Assembly: GCA_034620365.1 (NCBI GenBank)
Contig: JAQGEQ010000048.1
Coordinates: 1,736,001-1,800,000 of the forward strand
Reading direction: 5' to 3'
DNA length: 64,000 bases
Source: Pegea sp. RAD2-039
Taxonomy: Eukaryota; Chordata; Thaliacea; Salpida; Salpidae
Shown: one piece after another, positions 60,978 through 64,000 of the stretch
Layout: every line of letters starts with the position of its first letter
Numbering within the stretch: the stretch's first letter is position 1
Position numbers and translations under genes: made by a program
Notes under the pieces: generated by a model
The model's database searches: none
What the model saw: the letters and a program-made list of their open reading frames with translations, nothing else
What the model was told of the DNA's origin: nothing

Positions 60978-63900
60978 ATGTATAAAGGTGGAATTAAAAG
61001 GTTAGAAGTTGTAGACATTGTCAAAGAGAAAGATTCTACGCAAACTTATGTTAGTTTTGTTTTTTGTTATTTTTACTGATTAGTTAGCTTACATCACTAA
61101 AACTAGTTTTGCAACTAACACTGTGTTATTGCGACAGTTCTTATCGTTTAATTATTAACAACGTTTCAATATTCAACGAGTTAGAATATTCTAGTTAATA
61201 TTTATATACTTAACTTTTTTCTGTTTTGAAAAAATTGATAGTTTAAGTTTTTCACATTTAAATTGTTCATCGCTTACATAAACACAAAATATTTGATATA
61301 AAGTGGTCGACTTCTTTTCAAAAAAAGTTAAGTGTATTTCAGTGATAAAACATTAAAAAATGCATTACAATATCTATTTCTAAATTATTTATTATTGTTA
61401 TTTATTATTCTTTATGAGTTGAAATATGTTTCTTACATTTAATTGAAATAATTTAATTTGAAGATCTGATAGTAAAAATAAACTTTCGTTACAGAAATTG
61501 TCTAAGCTATTCGAACAAACTTCAAGCGAAATAATAAAGTTCTTTTCGCAAGCAGTACAAAAAGAAGACCTTGAAATGTAAACGTTTTTAACTTATTTAT
61601 AATTGTATCTTTGTTACTGAACATTTTACAGATTTAGAACTCTTAATCAATGACCATTAATTATTTGCATACAATTTTAGTATAACATTTTTCATCTAAT
61701 TTATTAAACACATGACTTCAGATGACAAATTATACAACTCTTATGGCGAAAAAGCAATATGACTACAAAAGGATAATGAAAAGGTTTTAAGCATCACAGT
61801 TTAACATTACTGATTTTGCACTACAAAAGATTAGTATCAAGATATGAGATAGGCGGGATTAGGTTAAGTTAAAAATTAGGTTAAGTGGGTTCGAGTCCTA
61901 CTATGTTGTCAAAGATACGGAATGCCGTGCTATATTACGCCACCTATCGAGTGCACAAAGTATCTTTTATGAGTGGGTAGTGGCATAACCTAGTGGTTGC
62001 TTCGAGAAAAGTAAAGGCTATGAGAATAAACCTGGACAGAAGACCTGATAACTGAATAGCGGGTCTAAAGAGTAGGAGTGATTCAGCGCGCGTTACTTTC
62101 TACTATAATAAGATCTCGTTCCCATACAGAAAGAAAGTTTAGTAGTCAGCTTCCTTCTATCTTCTGCTTCGGCCGACGAAATTTAACTAAAAAATTAGAA
62201 TCATAACAAACAACCTATAGAAGTAATAAAGATTTGTTTTTAACAACAATTTTTGTAGCTTTGATGATATACAAGCAAATTGTGATATAGTAGCAATTAA
62301 ATAGTTGAATTCTTCAAAAGTATAAATGTGATATTTCTGATTTTAAGGATTTTTTTTGCGAAAATTGACTCTTTGTAAGAAATTTTTCTTCCTTATACCG
62401 TTTTGCAAGAAATAAATCCATTTTTATTCTGACAAAACCCAAAAAATTTGGAATAAATAATTGAATAAAAATTAATGCTTTCTGCGATAATTATTTTAAA
62501 CTTTTGAAATTTATCTATAAACTTTTAATATTAAGTTTAATAGTCTCATGTGGATTGATCTTATTTATAAAACTTTGCAGAAAAAATGGCGATGAGTCGT
62601 CTAAAGGTGAGTGATTACTCTTTACTTTGGTCTTTAAAGGTCTTTAAAATCATTTAGCTTTATTATCTTTAAATCGATTACTACTTTTAAATTTTAGGTG
62701 TAAAAGTGATAATAAATTCCTTTATTTAAGTAGTTAATTTTTGTTAATAGAGTACAAATATAAAATACTTTTAACTCTATAAGTTTACAAGTAAGTACTT
62801 TTGTATAAAGATTAGTTATAGTTACAGACTCGGTTAAAATAAGCGGGCCATTAGAAATGGAGACTTTCATAGCAATTGCTGACTTCGAAGCCGATGATAA
62901 AAACCAAATCAACCTGAAAGAAGATGAAATAGTTGATGTGATAGAAAAACATGAAAATGGTTTATCAGAGTTTTATATCATAAAATTTTCTTATTTTTCA
63001 CTTTAGATTTAATAATTTTTTGAGAAGTAATAAATCTTTCACTACCAATTAGTTTTTTTGATTTTTTAAAAACGTTTTTAATATTAAATGGATTTGTAGG
63101 TTGGTGGCTGGTTAATAATGGATATGGTTTCAATGGTTGGGTGCCTGGAGCATATTTAAAAAAAGAAGGCGCTGGTAGTGATGATGAAGATGATTATGTT
63201 GAGATTTCAGGTGCACGATTAAAAAATTAGTTGAATTATTTTAGAAACAATATTCTTAAGTTTGATGAATTTAAAATTCAATCTTTTGAATTGATCAAGT
63301 ATATTTTAATAGTATAGAATTTTAGTTTACTTTTAGGTGAAAGTTTAGAATGTTGTTATCAATATCAACTGCTGTTAATTAGTATAATTACTTTAATTGC
63401 TTAGCTTTTTAGCATTCAATTAAATCTTTTTAAATAATTTATCATAAATATGTATAAATATAATTGTTGAATAATAACAGATAATGTTTGGCATCAAGCA
63501 CTTGCTGAATATGAAGCTAACTTTGAAGATGAACTTTCATTCTTGGTTGACGATGTTTTAAAAATTAGTAAAAAGTCAATGGATGGCTGGTGGCTTGCTG
63601 AGTAAGCCTTTTATAAATTGATCATAAAAAATTGTTTTAAATTTTGCTATGACATTCGTAATATCCATTAGATTCTTTTTATTACTTTTAGTTTTCCTGA
63701 AGATCTTTCTAATATTAATAATATTTAATCGAAAATAGATTAGATGGAAAAAAGGGATGGGTTCCTGGAACTTATTTCAGATCTGGTCAAGCTACCAAAC
63801 TACAAACACAAATAGCAAAAGGTTTAATTGAACATCTAAAATGAGGAGAAATTAAGTAATCAGCTGACTATTTCAAAACTATTTGTGAACTCACAGAAAA

Positions 63901-64000
63901 TCCTGATCTAAAGAAATTTATGAGTAAAGCACCTCCCAAGCGATCTTCAGTACGAAAGTCACAAAAAACATTGAAAGGTTCTCCCCTAACTACGAAAAGC
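60978..64000 (+). CDS. p47phox/SH3PXD2-like adaptor, partial at right edge
   Basis: Eight exons are visible: 60978-61049, 61495-61577, 62581-62606, 62822-62959, 63100-63210, 63481-63601, 63739-63821 and 63864 to the edge. Exon 1 (MYKGGIKRLEVVDIVKEKDS) resembles the first strand of the PX domain of SH3PXD2/NCF1. Exon 2 (SEIIKFFSQAVQKEDLE) resembles its last helix (family: VxxFFxxRPxDL). Two SH3 domains follow: ETFIAIADFEADDKNQINL with GWWLVNNGYGFNGWVPGAYL, and HQALAEYEANFEDELSFLVD with GWWLAELDGKKGWVPGTYF. After SH3-B comes RSGQATKLQTQIAKG, then KAPPKRSSVRKSQ, which match the p47phox SGQ...QIKRG and APPRRSSIRN autoinhibitory region. p47phox organises the phagocyte NADPH oxidase; Tks proteins organise podosomes. 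The RSSVR match favours p47phox. The middle of PX is not found. Confidence 0.8.
61850..62180. repeat. G+C-richer insert, possibly SINE-related
   Basis: A block of about 330 bp in the second intron of the p47phox-like gene that is clearly richer in G+C than its surroundings. It contains a B-box-like GGGTTCGAGTCC near 61888 and, about 90 bp later, an A-box-like GTGGCATAACCTAGTGGTTG. The order is reversed for a single tRNA, so this may be two joined tRNA-derived pieces or a decayed SINE. It does not share the tail of the other elements. Confidence 0.35.
63822..63863 (+). other. Very short 42-bp intron
   Basis: Between SH3-B and the APPKRSSVR segment. GTTTAATTG starts the intron and GTAATCAG ends it. 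Reading through would hit a TGA after 9 codons, whereas splicing in phase 1 joins IAKG-type sequence to ADYFKTICELTENPDLKKF and restores the p47phox pattern. Confidence 0.7.

Overview
This window looks like nuclear DNA from an invertebrate animal with a strongly AT-rich genome. The gene content is metazoan: a CUB/EGF single-pass receptor, a nebulin-repeat protein, exocyst EXOC5, a p47phox-type PX/SH3 adaptor, and COMMD4. Genes are split by many short GT-AG introns, the smallest about 42-60 bp. Long non-coding stretches between genes are very AT-rich and mostly featureless. I cannot name the phylum from sequence alone.

Layout, left to right. At the left edge is the first coding exon of a secreted or membrane protein (minus strand, 32-185). 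A two-exon gene for a 100-residue protein follows (1508-2575, plus). A minus-strand gene for a CUB-EGF-EGF-EGF-stalk-transmembrane protein covers 4117-8321. CCDC124 (10492-11178) and TUBGCP6 (11407-19599) lie head to tail on the plus strand only 228 bp apart. An intronless PGAM5-like gene that has lost its catalytic motifs is at 21053-21736. MFSD13A/TMEM180 (23428-26204, plus) converges on an intronless HSD17B12-type reductase (26468-27409, minus). EXOC5 occupies 29825-33911 (minus). COMMD4 is at 36253-37825 (plus). A retrotransposon cluster follows, with a decayed CR1/jockey-like LINE and a SINE nested in it (about 38517-40505). LRRC40 (41561-43351) and eIF4A3 (43602-46034) form another tight head-to-tail pair. 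On the minus strand come a single C2H2 zinc-finger protein (47435-48735), an SLC22-type transporter (50213-54002) and a nebulin-repeat protein (57188-58381). A p47phox/SH3PXD2-like gene starts at 60978 and runs off the right edge.

These genes do not form one pathway. Most are conserved housekeeping or cell-biology genes: translation and RNA helicase, microtubule nucleation, exocytosis, COMMD trafficking, lipid synthesis and transport. The clearest unusual signals are: (1) a family of short repeats in which a tRNA-headed SINE and a LINE share the same 3' tail, with five tail copies in 27.5-40.5 kb; (2) a recent exon duplication inside TUBGCP6; (3) a PGAM5-like gene whose catalytic residues are gone but whose reading frame is intact; (4) a p47phox-like gene whose PX domain lacks its middle; (5) a GC-AG intron forced by reading frame; (6) two close gene pairs with splice-acceptor-like sites just before the second gene. 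I found no CRISPR array, rRNA or convincing tRNA gene.
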